A stretch of DNA of 41,233 nt from NCBI GenBank assembly GCA_025354865.1, contig JANXMB010000125.1, positions 1 to 41,233 on the forward strand. The letters run 5' to 3'. Positions 24,537 through 32,205 of the stretch are shown in pieces (position 1 is the stretch's first letter; every line of letters begins with the position of its first letter). The DNA is from Acetobacteraceae bacterium (lineage in GTDB: Bacteria > Pseudomonadota > Alphaproteobacteria > Acetobacterales > Acetobacteraceae). The notes under the pieces are model-generated. The model saw only the letters and a list, made by a program, of their open reading frames with translations. It was not told where the DNA came from and searched no databases. Position numbers and translations under genes: made by a program.

Positions 24537-25826
24537 CTACGACCCCAAATCGCTCGATAGCCAGTATGCTAGCACATTTGTCCCATCTAGAAAGTCCGAA
24601 ATAGTCATCGCTTCGAAGGGATTGTGAGAGCCATTGGCATTTTTGACGAAAATCATTCCAATTGGGATGCCGCGTTCCGCGAATGCCGCACCGTCGTGCG
24701 AGGCCGGGCTGCCCAGGTCGAGAGTATCCAAACCCAGTCGTGCGGCGTATTGTTTCAAATGCAATGCAATGCCGGGATCGACCACCCCGACAGCGGCCCG
24801 CGCCTTCGGGCCACGATGGAACCGTACGCCCCGGCGTTGTTCGATCCCGGCGATAATCGCGTCGACCTTTTCGTCCAGGGCCGTCAACACAGCCTCATCG
24901 TACGCCCGCATATCGAGGCTGAAATGGAACGTGCCCGGCACGATCGTCAAACCGTGCTGCGTAGGATCGGTATAGAAACGACCTAGCGTGCAGGCCATCG
25001 GAATGCCCTGGCTGTCGTGGTCGGCCCATAGCGCGTCTAATGCCATGGCGAATTCCGCGCCGGCCATCGCCGCGTCGCGCCGGAACCGCCTGGGTAGCCC
25101 GACATGGTCGTTCGCGCCCTCGATACGGGCGTTCGGGTAGCGGAAATTGCCGGGAATGCCGGTGCAGATGGCGACAGGTTTGCCGGCTTCCACCAGGCTG
25201 GGCGCCTGCTCGATATGGAGTTCGAGGTACGCGCGGATGTCCGACGGTTCGAAATACCGCACCCCCGCCGCCAATGCATCCGGATCGCCGCCGCATTCCG
25301 CGATATGCTCGGCCAGGGTGCGGCCGGTGTCGATCCGGCGCACCGACAAAGCACCGTCCGGCAGCGTGCCCAGCGCCCCTCGGCTGCCGATGTAGGACAC
25401 CTGGAACCAGATGCTTTCCTCCGCGCGGATGCCCATGACCACGATGTCGCACGACGGCGTTATGCCCAGCCGCTGTAGCGCGGCGATGGCCGCCAGCCCG
25501 GCGACCACCCCGGCGGCACCGTCGAAATTGCCGCCATGCGGCACCGAATCGAGGTGCGAGCCGATCACCACGCGCGGCATCGTCCGATCCCGGCCCGGCA
25601 TCGTCATATACAGGTTGGCGGCGGCGTCGCCGGCGATTTCCAGCCCCAGATCCCGCGCGATCGCCGCGACGCTGGCATGGGCACGCTGCTCCCCGGCGCC
25701 ATAGGGATCGCGCGACACCCCCGGCTCGTCCAGCCCGTCCTGCCGAAGCCGATCGAACAGGGTTTCGACCCAATCGCGCTGCGCCGCGACGGCGGCCTTG
25801 ATCTCTGCGCCGGTTGCCTCGACCAT
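24537..25826 (-). CDS. M20 family amidohydrolase (N-carbamoyl amino acid/allantoate amidohydrolase type)
   Basis: A 429-residue zinc hydrolase of the hydantoinase/carbamoylase group. Metal-site segments are GSHLDSVPHGGNFDGAAGV and the Glu pair in GIRAEESIWF; the dimerisation domain carries ELHIEQAPSLVEAGK and GANDHVGLPRRFRRDA; the C-terminal end has SPASHDGAAFAERG and KNANGSHNPFEAM. It would cleave a carbamoyl or ureido amide in the cytoplasm; substrate unknown. ATG start at 25826. Its stop is ten bases before the degenerate kinase gene, so both are probably one transcript. Confidence 0.87.
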   Translation of the reverse strand: MVEATGAEIKAAVAAQRDWVETLFDRLRQDGLDEPGVSRDPYGAGEQRAHASVAAIARDLGLEIAGDAAANLYMTMPGRDRTMPRVVIGSHLDSVPHGGNFDGAAGVVAGLAAIAALQRLGITPSCDIVVMGIRAEESIWFQVSYIGSRGALGTLPDGALSVRRIDTGRTLAEHIAECGGDPDALAAGVRYFEPSDIRAYLELHIEQAPSLVEAGKPVAICTGIPGNFRYPNARIEGANDHVGLPRRFRRDAAMAGAEFAMALDALWADHDSQGIPMACTLGRFYTDPTQHGLTIVPGTFHFSLDMRAYDEAVLTALDEKVDAIIAGIEQRRGVRFHRGPKARAAVGVVDPGIALHLKQYAARLGLDTLDLGSPASHDGAAFAERGIPIGMIFVKNANGSHNPFEAMTISDFLDGTNVLAYWLSSDLGS

Positions 25827-25903
25827 GGGTTGCTTGTCCTTTCACGCACTGACCGCCACCGAACCCAGCTTGGCACGGGTGGCGAGGGAAGACGATATCC
25901 GCC

Positions 25904-26971
25904 ATGACCGAACCAGACTCCACTACCGAACCAGACTCCACTGGGGCTTTGCTGCGCGAAACCGCCGATCGCGTGTTCCAATCCTGCTGCGGCACCGACG
26001 TCTCCCGCTCGGCGGACGGCGGCGTATGGCCGGCTTCGGCCTGGAACACCGTGGCGGAGGCCGGCCTGCACCGCGCGTTGCTGTCCGAGGACGCGGGCGG
26101 TTATGGCGTTTCGGTCCTCGATGCGCTGTCGCTGCTGCGGGTCGCCGCCGAACACGCCGTGCCGCTGCCGCTGGCCGAGACCATGCTGGCGCATTTCCTG
26201 CTCGGCGCGGCGGGCCTGAGCGCGCCGGACGGCCCCTTGACCGTCGCCCCAGTCGCGATCGGGGAGACGCTGACCCTGGCGCCCGATGGCACTGTGCGCG
26301 GCGAAGCGAGCCGCATCCCCTGGGGCCGCGACGCCGCTGCCGCCGCTGTCCTGGCCATGCGAGGGACCGAGATCTGGATCGCCGTCGTGCCGCGCTCCGC
26401 CTGGACGTGCGAAGCCGAGCAGAATGTGGCGCGCGAGCCGCGGGATCGGGTGACGTTTGCGGGGAAGGCGTTGGCGATGGCGCCGTCGCCCCTCGACGCG
26501 GCAGCGTTGCGCGCGGTGGGCGCGGCCCTGCGTGCGCAGCAGATTGCCGGCGCGCTGACCCGGCTGACCGCGATGACGGTGCAATACGCCCAGGATCGGG
26601 TGCAATTCGGCCGCCCGATCGGGAAGTTCCAGGCGGTGCAACAGAACCTCGCGGTGCTGGCCGGTCAGACCGCCGCCGCCGTGGCTGCCGCCGACCTCGC
26701 GGCGGAGGCGGTGGCGAACGGCGTGAAAGTGCTACCGATCGCTGCGGCCAAGTCCCGTTGCGGGGAGGCCGCGAGCATCGGCGCCGGTATCGCCCATCAG
26801 ATGCACGGCGCGATCGGCTTCACGTTCGAGCACAACCTGCAATTCCTGACCCGCCGCCTGTGGTCGTGGCGCGACGAGTTCGGCAACGAAACGTCCTGGA
26901 ACCGCGTGGTCGGCCGCCACATGGTGGAAGCCGGCGGCGATCGGTTGTGGGCGGAGATTGTCGCGGCTTAG
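25904..26971 (+). CDS. Acyl-CoA dehydrogenase family protein
   Basis: A 355-residue flavoprotein of the acyl-CoA dehydrogenase superfamily. The C-terminal helical domain is clear (QYAQDRVQFGRPIGKFQAVQ and HQMHGAIGFTFEHNLQFLTR); the N-terminal and middle domains are short. That shape is common in heteromeric FadE-type subunits that pair with a second subunit, but no partner gene is adjacent. I could not place a catalytic base with confidence. Codons 2-13 are two exact copies of an 18-bp unit. The stop TAG is the first three bases of an intergenic repeat element. Confidence 0.84.
   Translation: MTEPDSTTEPDSTGALLRETADRVFQSCCGTDVSRSADGGVWPASAWNTVAEAGLHRALLSEDAGGYGVSVLDALSLLRVAAEHAVPLPLAETMLAHFLLGAAGLSAPDGPLTVAPVAIGETLTLAPDGTVRGEASRIPWGRDAAAAAVLAMRGTEIWIAVVPRSAWTCEAEQNVAREPRDRVTFAGKALAMAPSPLDAAALRAVGAALRAQQIAGALTRLTAMTVQYAQDRVQFGRPIGKFQAVQQNLAVLAGQTAAAVAAADLAAEAVANGVKVLPIAAAKSRCGEAASIGAGIAHQMHGAIGFTFEHNLQFLTRRLWSWRDEFGNETSWNRVVGRHMVEAGGDRLWAEIVAA
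25907..25942. repeat. 18-bp exact tandem duplication in the acyl-CoA dehydrogenase start
   Basis: Copies of accgaaccagactccact at 25907-25924 and 25925-25942, immediately after the ATG, coding TEPDST twice. In frame. Confidence 0.95.
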
Positions 26972-27090
26972 AGCGTGATCGCCTGAGGTTGACTTCAACC
27001 TCGGGCGTGAATCACCCTCTCAAACAAAGGCTTAGACCATGATCCAACGCCGAGATCGCGTGCAACCTCAAACGATCATGGTCTAGAGCG
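26969..27090. repeat. Composite double-hairpin intergenic element (type B)
   Basis: Starts TAGAGCGTGAT on the stop codon of the acyl-CoA dehydrogenase. First hairpin: gaggttga (26985-26992) and tcaacctc (26995-27002) with a 2-base loop, inside gtgat (26975-26979) and atcac (27011-27015). Linker with caaacaaaggcttaga. Second: 12-bp perfect inverted repeat tagaccatgatc (27033-27044) and gatcatggtcta (27074-27085). Convergent genes flank it, so it probably also terminates transcription. Confidence 0.9.
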
Positions 27091-27124
27091 CGGTGTCCGG
27101 CGAGGAAATCGCCGGGGGCCGGTA

Positions 27125-27880
27125 TCAGATGGCGTCGATCTCGACGTCGCCATCGGGTGCCGAGTAGTCCCGCAGGCTGGCGATGTCGTGCAGGATGACC
27201 CGCGCGCCGTGGGTTTCGACGCCCATGCGGCGCAGGGCAGCGAAGGCGCGGGACAGATTTTCCTGCCGGCAACCCAGGCGGGCGGCGAGCAAGCGCTTAT
27301 CGAAGGGCAGGCGCAGGGAAACGGTGTTCGCCTTGGTTTCCTCGGTCAGCGCCAGCAGGTAGCAGCCCAGGCGCTGCGCCGTCGTGCGCAGCTTCAGATC
27401 GCACACCTGCCGCACCATCGCGCCGAATTCAACCGCCTCCGCTCGGAGTAGCGCCGCAGCCAGCGACACCTCGCGATGCAGGAGCGAACGCAGCCCCTCG
27501 GCTTCGAGGCCGACGAGTTTTGCCGCGGTGACGGTCCGAGCGCTCATGAGGCCGGGGAGGCCGCTGAGGACGGCGCTCAACATCAGGTGTCCGCCGGTGC
27601 GCACGACTTCCACCACGGCGCTGGCGCCGGATGGGGTGGTATTTTCCAGCGCCACCTGCCCGTCGATCAGCACCAACAGCCGATCGGCCTGGATGCCTTG
27701 CTGACAGAGCACGGTGTTTTCCGGCACGACCACCAACGTGGCAATCGCCGCGAGTCCGTGCAGTGTCCGTTCGTCTACATCCCGGAACACCGGCACATTG
27801 CGCAGGAGCGCAAGTGTCATCGGCTGTTCCGAACCGGATGTCTGTTCCCCGATCAGGGTCGTGCGTTCCATGGCTTCCAT
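27125..27880 (-). CDS. Crp/Fnr-family transcriptional regulator
   Basis: A 251-residue regulator with an N-terminal cyclic-nucleotide-binding-like domain (about 25-140, including NTVLCQQGIQADRLLVLIDG) and a C-terminal winged helix-turn-helix (DKRLLAARLGCRQENLSRAFAALRRMGVETHG). No FNR-type Cys cluster is visible. The ATG at 27880 is chosen; an in-frame TTG at 27892 or ATG at 27871 is also possible. Divergent from a quinone oxidoreductase gene with a 154-base gap that contains inverted repeats; it may control that gene (inference). Confidence 0.86.
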   Translation of the reverse strand: MEAMERTTLIGEQTSGSEQPMTLALLRNVPVFRDVDERTLHGLAAIATLVVVPENTVLCQQGIQADRLLVLIDGQVALENTTPSGASAVVEVVRTGGHLMLSAVLSGLPGLMSARTVTAAKLVGLEAEGLRSLLHREVSLAAALLRAEAVEFGAMVRQVCDLKLRTTAQRLGCYLLALTEETKANTVSLRLPFDKRLLAARLGCRQENLSRAFAALRRMGVETHGARVILHDIASLRDYSAPDGDVEIDAI

Positions 27881-27921
27881 CAGGCGGCCCAATTCAGACT
27901 AATACGGGTGTCGACGGCATG

Positions 27922-27943
27922 TCCCGAGAACTTAACCTCGGGA
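27922..27943. promoter_or_regulatory. Inverted repeat in the regulator/oxidoreductase divergent region
   Basis: tcccgag (27922-27928) and ctcggga (27937-27943) with an 8-base gap, between the divergent Crp-family and quinone oxidoreductase genes. A second small one, gggag/ctccc, lies at 27972-27985. Neither matches the CRP/FNR consensus, so an operator role is only a guess from position. Confidence 0.35.
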
Positions 27944-28034
27944 ATTGCCGTAATGCAACTATCGATGCCACGGGAGAGGGCTCCCTTGTTGTCGAGCAAT
28001 GCTCCATGATGCGCGGGGAGGCAAGGAATTTCGG

Positions 28035-29009
28035 ATGAAAGCAATGGTTTGTGAGGCATTTGGTGGCCCCGAGGTGCTGGTGGCGCGCGATCTGCCCGAT
28101 CCCCCGGCGCCGGGTCCGGGTGAGATCCAGGTGCGGATTCGGGCGCGCGGCGTGCAGTATGTCGATGTCCTGATGTTGGCCGGAAAATACCAGTTCCGCC
28201 CCGAACCCCCGTTCGTGCCCGGCAGCGAAGCCGCGGGGGAGGTTGTGGCGGTTGGGCCGGATGTGGCCGATTTCGCCGTGGGCGATCGCGTCATGAGCCG
28301 TCATACCCTGGGTGCCTGCGCCGAAATGGGCAACGCCAAAGCCGCGCTGTGCGACAAAATTCCCGCCGGCATGAGCATGGAATCGGCCGGCGTGTTCCGC
28401 GGCGCCTACCAGACCGCGTACCATGGTCTGATCCAGCGCGGCCGGTTGCAGGCGGGCGATTGGGTGTTGGTGCACGGCGCGGCCGGCGGCATCGGCATCG
28501 CTGCCATCCAGGTGGCCAAAGCGTTCGGCGCCAAGGTTATCGCCACGGCCAGCACCGAGGAAAAGCGCGCCGCCTGCCTGGAAGAAGGGGCGGATTTCGC
28601 CATCGATTACCGCAGCGGTTTCACCGACAAGGTGAAGGAACTGACCGGCGGCAAGGGGGTGGACATCGTCTACGACCCAATCGGGGATAAGGTGGCGGAG
28701 GAATCGCTCCGCTGCCTCGCGTGGTGCGGTCGTTTGCTGATCCTGGGCTTCCTGGGCGGCGGACCGACCAATATTCGGTCGAATTATCTGCTGATCAAAG
28801 GGATCGACGTCGTCGGCGTGCGGGTTGGCGGATTGAACGAGTCGGCGCCGGAACTGGCCATTGCGAATATGAAAATCCTGACCGAACTGGCCGGGCAGGG
28901 GAAGCTGGTGCCCCGGATATCGCATCGTTTCCCGTTGGCTCGCGCCCGGGACGCCTTGCAAGCGGTGATCGAGCGTGCAGTGATCGGCAAGGCTGTGCTG
29001 GTCGATTAG
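28035..29009 (+). CDS. Quinone oxidoreductase-type MDR dehydrogenase
   Basis: A 324-residue medium-chain dehydrogenase/reductase without the zinc-binding Cys set, hence of the NADPH:quinone oxidoreductase group. Features: FVPGSEAAGEVVAVGPDVADF in the catalytic domain and the nucleotide loop HGAAGGIGIAAIQVAKAFGA, then ATASTEEKRAACLEEGADFA. Start ATG at 28035 (MKAMVCEAFGGPE). It should reduce a quinone, enone or acyl-CoA using NADPH. Followed by a decayed repeat and two cupin genes on the same strand. Confidence 0.88.
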   Translation: MKAMVCEAFGGPEVLVARDLPDPPAPGPGEIQVRIRARGVQYVDVLMLAGKYQFRPEPPFVPGSEAAGEVVAVGPDVADFAVGDRVMSRHTLGACAEMGNAKAALCDKIPAGMSMESAGVFRGAYQTAYHGLIQRGRLQAGDWVLVHGAAGGIGIAAIQVAKAFGAKVIATASTEEKRAACLEEGADFAIDYRSGFTDKVKELTGGKGVDIVYDPIGDKVAEESLRCLAWCGRLLILGFLGGGPTNIRSNYLLIKGIDVVGVRVGGLNESAPELAIANMKILTELAGQGKLVPRISHRFPLARARDALQAVIERAVIGKAVLVD

Positions 29010-29023
29010 GCGATGCGGTATTC

Positions 29024-29076
29024 GAGCGCGATGACCGAAGGCGGAATCGGTGGAGGTCTGAATCGCGCGGACAAAC
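29024..29076. repeat. Diverged copy of the intergenic element (type A)
   Basis: gagcgcgatgaccgaaggcg followed by a changed centre and aggtctgaatcgcgcg, then acaaac. In the stem, accg pairs with cggt, keeping pairing although the sequence differs from the 18286 copies. The second inverted repeat is not recognisable here. Confidence 0.8.
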
Positions 29077-29130
29077 GTCGAAAGGGCTATCCGATCGCAC
29101 GTACTACAAACCGTCGAAGGAGAGTTATAG

Positions 29131-29421
29131 ATGCAACCTGCAACTTTCGAAGCCGAACTGGTTCGCGACGGATACACCCCGGTCCGAATCGCCATGCAAC
29201 CCGATGCCGTCAATCCCGAACACCAGCATCCCTTCGATGCCCGCTTGCTGGTGATCGAAGGTTCGGTGACAATCGTGCGCGACGGTGCGCCGACCGCGAT
29301 CTATGCGGTTGGCGACACGTTCGAGGTGCCGGCCGGCACGCGACATTCCGAAACTGCCGGGCCGACCGGCGCGACATACGTAGCCGGGCGGCGCGCCCCA
29401 ACCAAGGAGATGGCTCAATGA
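29131..29421 (+). CDS. Cupin-domain protein (first of tandem pair)
   Basis: A 96-residue single-domain cupin. The first motif is PEHQHPFDARLLVIEGSVTI and the second VGDTFEVPAGTRHSE. The metal ligands His-x-His and the late His are present, but the usual Glu position in motif one appears as Ala in FDAR. Good ribosome-binding site aaggagag before the ATG at 29131. Overlaps the next cupin by four bases (ATGA). Role unknown; probably a small sensor or isomerase-like cupin. Confidence 0.82.
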   Translation: MQPATFEAELVRDGYTPVRIAMQPDAVNPEHQHPFDARLLVIEGSVTIVRDGAPTAIYAVGDTFEVPAGTRHSETAGPTGATYVAGRRAPTKEMAQ

Positions 29422-29681
29422 CGATCGACGAGTTCAAGGCGGACCTTATCCGCGAAGGCTACCAACCGCGCTTCAGCAGCCTGCCACCCGGACAGGTGGC
29501 ATCCGACCATACGCACGAATTCGACGCGCGCGTCATGGTGCTGGGGGGCGAAATCACCATCGTCCGCGACGGGAAACCCGAAACATTCCGTGTCGGCGAT
29601 AGCTGCGCCGTACCCTCGGGCACCCTCCATGCCGAACATGTCGGGCCGGACGGCGTCGCCTATCTGTCGGGCCGCCGCTAG
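29418..29681 (+). CDS. Cupin-domain protein (second of tandem pair)
   Basis: An 87-residue cupin paralogous to the previous one: ADLIREGYQP matches AELVRDGYTP, FDARVMVLGGEITIVRDGK matches FDARLLVIEGSVTIVRDGA, and both end in (V/L)(A/S)GRR. Motif one again has FDAR. The ATG at 29418 overlaps the first cupin stop, so they are translated together and may form a heteromer. Its TAG stop is the first three bases of an intergenic repeat. Confidence 0.82.
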   Translation: MTIDEFKADLIREGYQPRFSSLPPGQVASDHTHEFDARVMVLGGEITIVRDGKPETFRVGDSCAVPSGTLHAEHVGPDGVAYLSGRR

Positions 29682-29784
29682 AGCGCGATGACCGAAGGTG
29701 GAATCACCGGAGGTTTGAATCGCGCGAACAAACAAAAGGTTTAGATCGCGATACGTGAGCGAGAGCGAACGCATCGAGATCTAG
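29679..29784. repeat. Composite double-hairpin intergenic element (type A)
   Basis: Begins TAGAGCGCGATGACC on the stop codon of the second cupin. First module carries accgaaggt and ends gaatcgcgcg, then aacaaacaaaaggtttaga. Second module is an 11-bp inverted repeat with one mismatch, tagatcgcgat (29742-29752) and atcgagatcta (29773-29783). Same order of parts as the element at 26969. Confidence 0.85.
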
Positions 29785-29913
29785 ATCGGTTCGCAGCAAC
29801 GCATTCTGTGCGGATGCGCCGATCCTGGCTATCGACCAACGATCCGGATTGGCCCGACCCCGCTTGCGCGACGGCCGGGCGGTCCGGAACCGATCGAGGA
29901 AATGGAGAAGAAA

Positions 29914-30324
29914 ATGGCTGAGCCAGGACGCGCCTTACCGGTGCCGACGCCCGAAACCCAGCATTTCTGGGATGGGACACAAGCGGGCGAGTTGCGCCTG
30001 CAACGCTGCGATTCCTGCGGCAAAACCTATTTTCCGCCGCGCCCCTTCTGCACCGCCTGCGCCTCGCGCAGCGTCAGCGTGTTCAAAGCGTCGGGCAAAG
30101 CCATCCTCTGGAGCTACGTGATCCACCACCGCCCGGTGCCCGGTTTCACCCCGCCCTATGCCATCGCCGTCGTGCAACTGGCCGAGGGGCCGCGCATGAT
30201 GACCAACATCGTCGATTGCCCGCAAACGCCCGAGGCATTGCAGCTCGATATGGAACTGGAAGTCGTGTTCGAAGCGCAGAACGACAAGATTACGCTGCCC
30301 CTGTTCCGTCCGGCGAAAGGTTAA
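29914..30324 (+). CDS. DUF35 OB-fold zinc-ribbon protein (thiolase partner)
   Basis: A 136-residue protein with an N-terminal helix (TPETQHFWDGTQAGEL), a rubredoxin-like zinc ribbon with CDSCG and CTAC pairs, and a C-terminal OB fold. Such DUF35 proteins bind a thiolase-like partner and acyl-CoA, as in the Ltp2-ChsH2 aldolase and PhlABC acyltransferase. The start at 29914 is preferred because ggagaag is well placed before it; the ATG at 29902 has no proper spacing. Five bases before the thiolase gene, consistent with a complex. Confidence 0.87.
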   Translation: MAEPGRALPVPTPETQHFWDGTQAGELRLQRCDSCGKTYFPPRPFCTACASRSVSVFKASGKAILWSYVIHHRPVPGFTPPYAIAVVQLAEGPRMMTNIVDCPQTPEALQLDMELEVVFEAQNDKITLPLFRPAKG

Positions 30325-30328
30325 GACC

Positions 30329-31483
30329 ATGCGCAGAAATGCAGTCGCGGTCGTAGGCGCCGCCGAAACCACCGATCTCGGTAAGATCGAAAACCTGTCG
30401 CAAATCGGCCTGCACGCCGACGCCGCCCTGAACGCCATGGCCGATTGCGGCCTGCGCCCCAGCGACATCGACGGTATCGCAACGGCCGGGCAAACCCCTG
30501 TCGAGTTGGCCCATTACCTCGGGATTACGCCGACCTGGGTGGATGGCACCGCCGTCGGCGGCTGTTCGTTCATGATCCATGTGCGCCACGCGGCGGCGGC
30601 GATCGAGGCGGGCTTGGCGAAAACCATCCTGATTACCCACGGCGAGAGCGGTCGGTCCCGCATCGGCAACCCGCCGCGTCGGGTCGATCCGCAATCGTTG
30701 AACGGACAGTTCGAACAGCCCTTCGGCCCGATGGGTCCGCCGTCGATGTTCACAATCCCCGTGCTGCGTTACATGAAGCGTTACGGTGTGACCGAGGAAC
30801 AAATCGCCCAGGTATCGGTCGTGCAACGCGAATGGGCCGCGATGCATCCGCGTGCGACGTTCCGCAGCCCGATCACCACCGCCGATGTGCTGAACAGCCG
30901 CATGATTGCATGGCCGTTCCGTTTGTTGATGTGCTGCCTCGTGACCGACGGCGGCGGCGCGCTGATCTTAACCTCGGCCGAGCGGGCGAGGGATTTCAAA
31001 ACGAAGCCGGTTTATATTTTGGGAACCGGCGAAAGCGCGGAAACACCGATGGTTTCGCAGATGGAGGACTTCACCTCCTCCCGCGCGTTCCGCGTGGCCG
31101 GTCCGACGGCGTTCCAGCAGGCGGGTATTAGCGTCAACGACGTCGATCACCTGATGATCTACGATGCCTTTGCGCATCTGCCGATCTACGGTCTGGAAGA
31201 TCTCGGATTTGTCCCTCGGGGCGAGGGTGCGGCGTTCATTGCCGACCGTAACACCGCGCCGGGCGGGAAACTGCCGATGAATACCAACGGCGGCGGGCTG
31301 TCCTACATGCACTCGGGCATGTACGGCATGTATGCTTTGCAGGAAAGCGTGCGGCAGATGCGCGGGACATCCCCGGCGCAAATCGCCGACGCGAAGGTTT
31401 CCGTCTGCCACGGGGTGGGTGGGATGTTCGCGGCATCCGGAACGATCATTTTCTCCAACGAAACGCCGTCCTACGACTGGTAA
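30329..31483 (+). CDS. Thiolase-family protein (lipid-transfer/retro-aldolase type)
   Basis: A 384-residue thiolase-fold protein of the SCP-2/Ltp-like branch. The nucleophile region is VGGCSFMIHVRHAA with Cys79; the Tyr-Asp motif IYDAFAHLPIYGLEDLG stands where Ltp2 aldolases have YDHF; NTNGGGLSYMHSGM and CHGVGGMFAASG form the C-terminal catalytic region. The usual GHP His motif of classic thiolases is not clear, so carbon-carbon cleavage or acyl transfer with the DUF35 partner is more likely than simple thiolysis. Substrate unknown. Confidence 0.84.
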   Translation: MRRNAVAVVGAAETTDLGKIENLSQIGLHADAALNAMADCGLRPSDIDGIATAGQTPVELAHYLGITPTWVDGTAVGGCSFMIHVRHAAAAIEAGLAKTILITHGESGRSRIGNPPRRVDPQSLNGQFEQPFGPMGPPSMFTIPVLRYMKRYGVTEEQIAQVSVVQREWAAMHPRATFRSPITTADVLNSRMIAWPFRLLMCCLVTDGGGALILTSAERARDFKTKPVYILGTGESAETPMVSQMEDFTSSRAFRVAGPTAFQQAGISVNDVDHLMIYDAFAHLPIYGLEDLGFVPRGEGAAFIADRNTAPGGKLPMNTNGGGLSYMHSGMYGMYALQESVRQMRGTSPAQIADAKVSVCHGVGGMFAASGTIIFSNETPSYDW

Positions 31484-31492
31484 TCCGTTGGC

Positions 31493-31520
31493 GCTGGCGC
31501 GGGTCCAACCCCGCGCCAGC
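31493..31520. terminator. Bidirectional terminator, thiolase / nitroreductase
   Basis: Perfect 11-bp stem gctggcgcggg (31493-31503) and cccgcgccagc (31510-31520) with a 6-base loop in the 45-base gap between convergent genes. Confidence 0.75.
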
Positions 31521-31528
31521 CGCCAGCG

Positions 31529-32200
31529 TCAGTCGAATCCCGCAAATTGCGCGAAGCTGTGGGCGGGGGTTCTTTCCGTTTCCATAGCGTTTTCCGGCGC
31601 GGCGGGGTCGGCGTGGCCGAGTGCCATGCCGCACACAACCGTTTCGGTGTCCGCCAATCCCAGAACCGGCCGCATCGCCGTGTGCCAATGCGTCCAGGCG
31701 GCCTGGGCGCAGGTGTCCAATCCCCTGATTCTGGCGGCGGTCATGACATTTTGCAGGAACATGCCGTAGTCGAGCCAGGAGCCGGTTGCCAACCGTCGAT
31801 CGATGGTAAAAACGATGCCGACCGGTGCATCGAAAAACTGGAAATTGCGGCGGTGCTGGGCTTTCATTTTGGCATTTTCGCCGCGCGCGATGCCCAGTCG
31901 GCCGTAAAGGTCCCAACCGACCTTGCGCCGCCGGCCAAGGAACGGTTCGAAGAATTCGGCCGGATAATATTGCACTTCCTGTTTGTGGTCCGGCTCGTTC
32001 GCGTCGAACGCGGCTTGCACCGCAGCGATCAATCGGTCCTTCGCAGCGCCGGTCAGCACCCGTGCCATCCAAGGTTGCATATTCGTTCCGCTCGGCGCTC
32101 GTGCAGCCACGTCCAGGATTGCCTCCACGGTTGCGGCCGATACCAGTGTCGGCAGAAACGCTCGGATCGAGCGACGGGATGTTATGGCATCGTCTGACAT
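31529..32200 (-). CDS. Nitroreductase family protein
   Basis: A 223-residue FMN-dependent oxidoreductase. The N-terminal RRSIRAFLP and APSGTNMQPW are the FMN-contact segments; the C-terminal GLDTCAQAAW and VVCGMALGHADP complete the fold. Reduces nitro, quinone or enone compounds with NAD(P)H; physiological substrate unknown. ATG at 32200. Third gene of a leftward operon, five bases after the SnoaL-like gene. Confidence 0.87.
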   Translation of the reverse strand: MSDDAITSRRSIRAFLPTLVSAATVEAILDVAARAPSGTNMQPWMARVLTGAAKDRLIAAVQAAFDANEPDHKQEVQYYPAEFFEPFLGRRRKVGWDLYGRLGIARGENAKMKAQHRRNFQFFDAPVGIVFTIDRRLATGSWLDYGMFLQNVMTAARIRGLDTCAQAAWTHWHTAMRPVLGLADTETVVCGMALGHADPAAPENAMETERTPAHSFAQFAGFD

Positions 32201-32205
32201 GCGGT

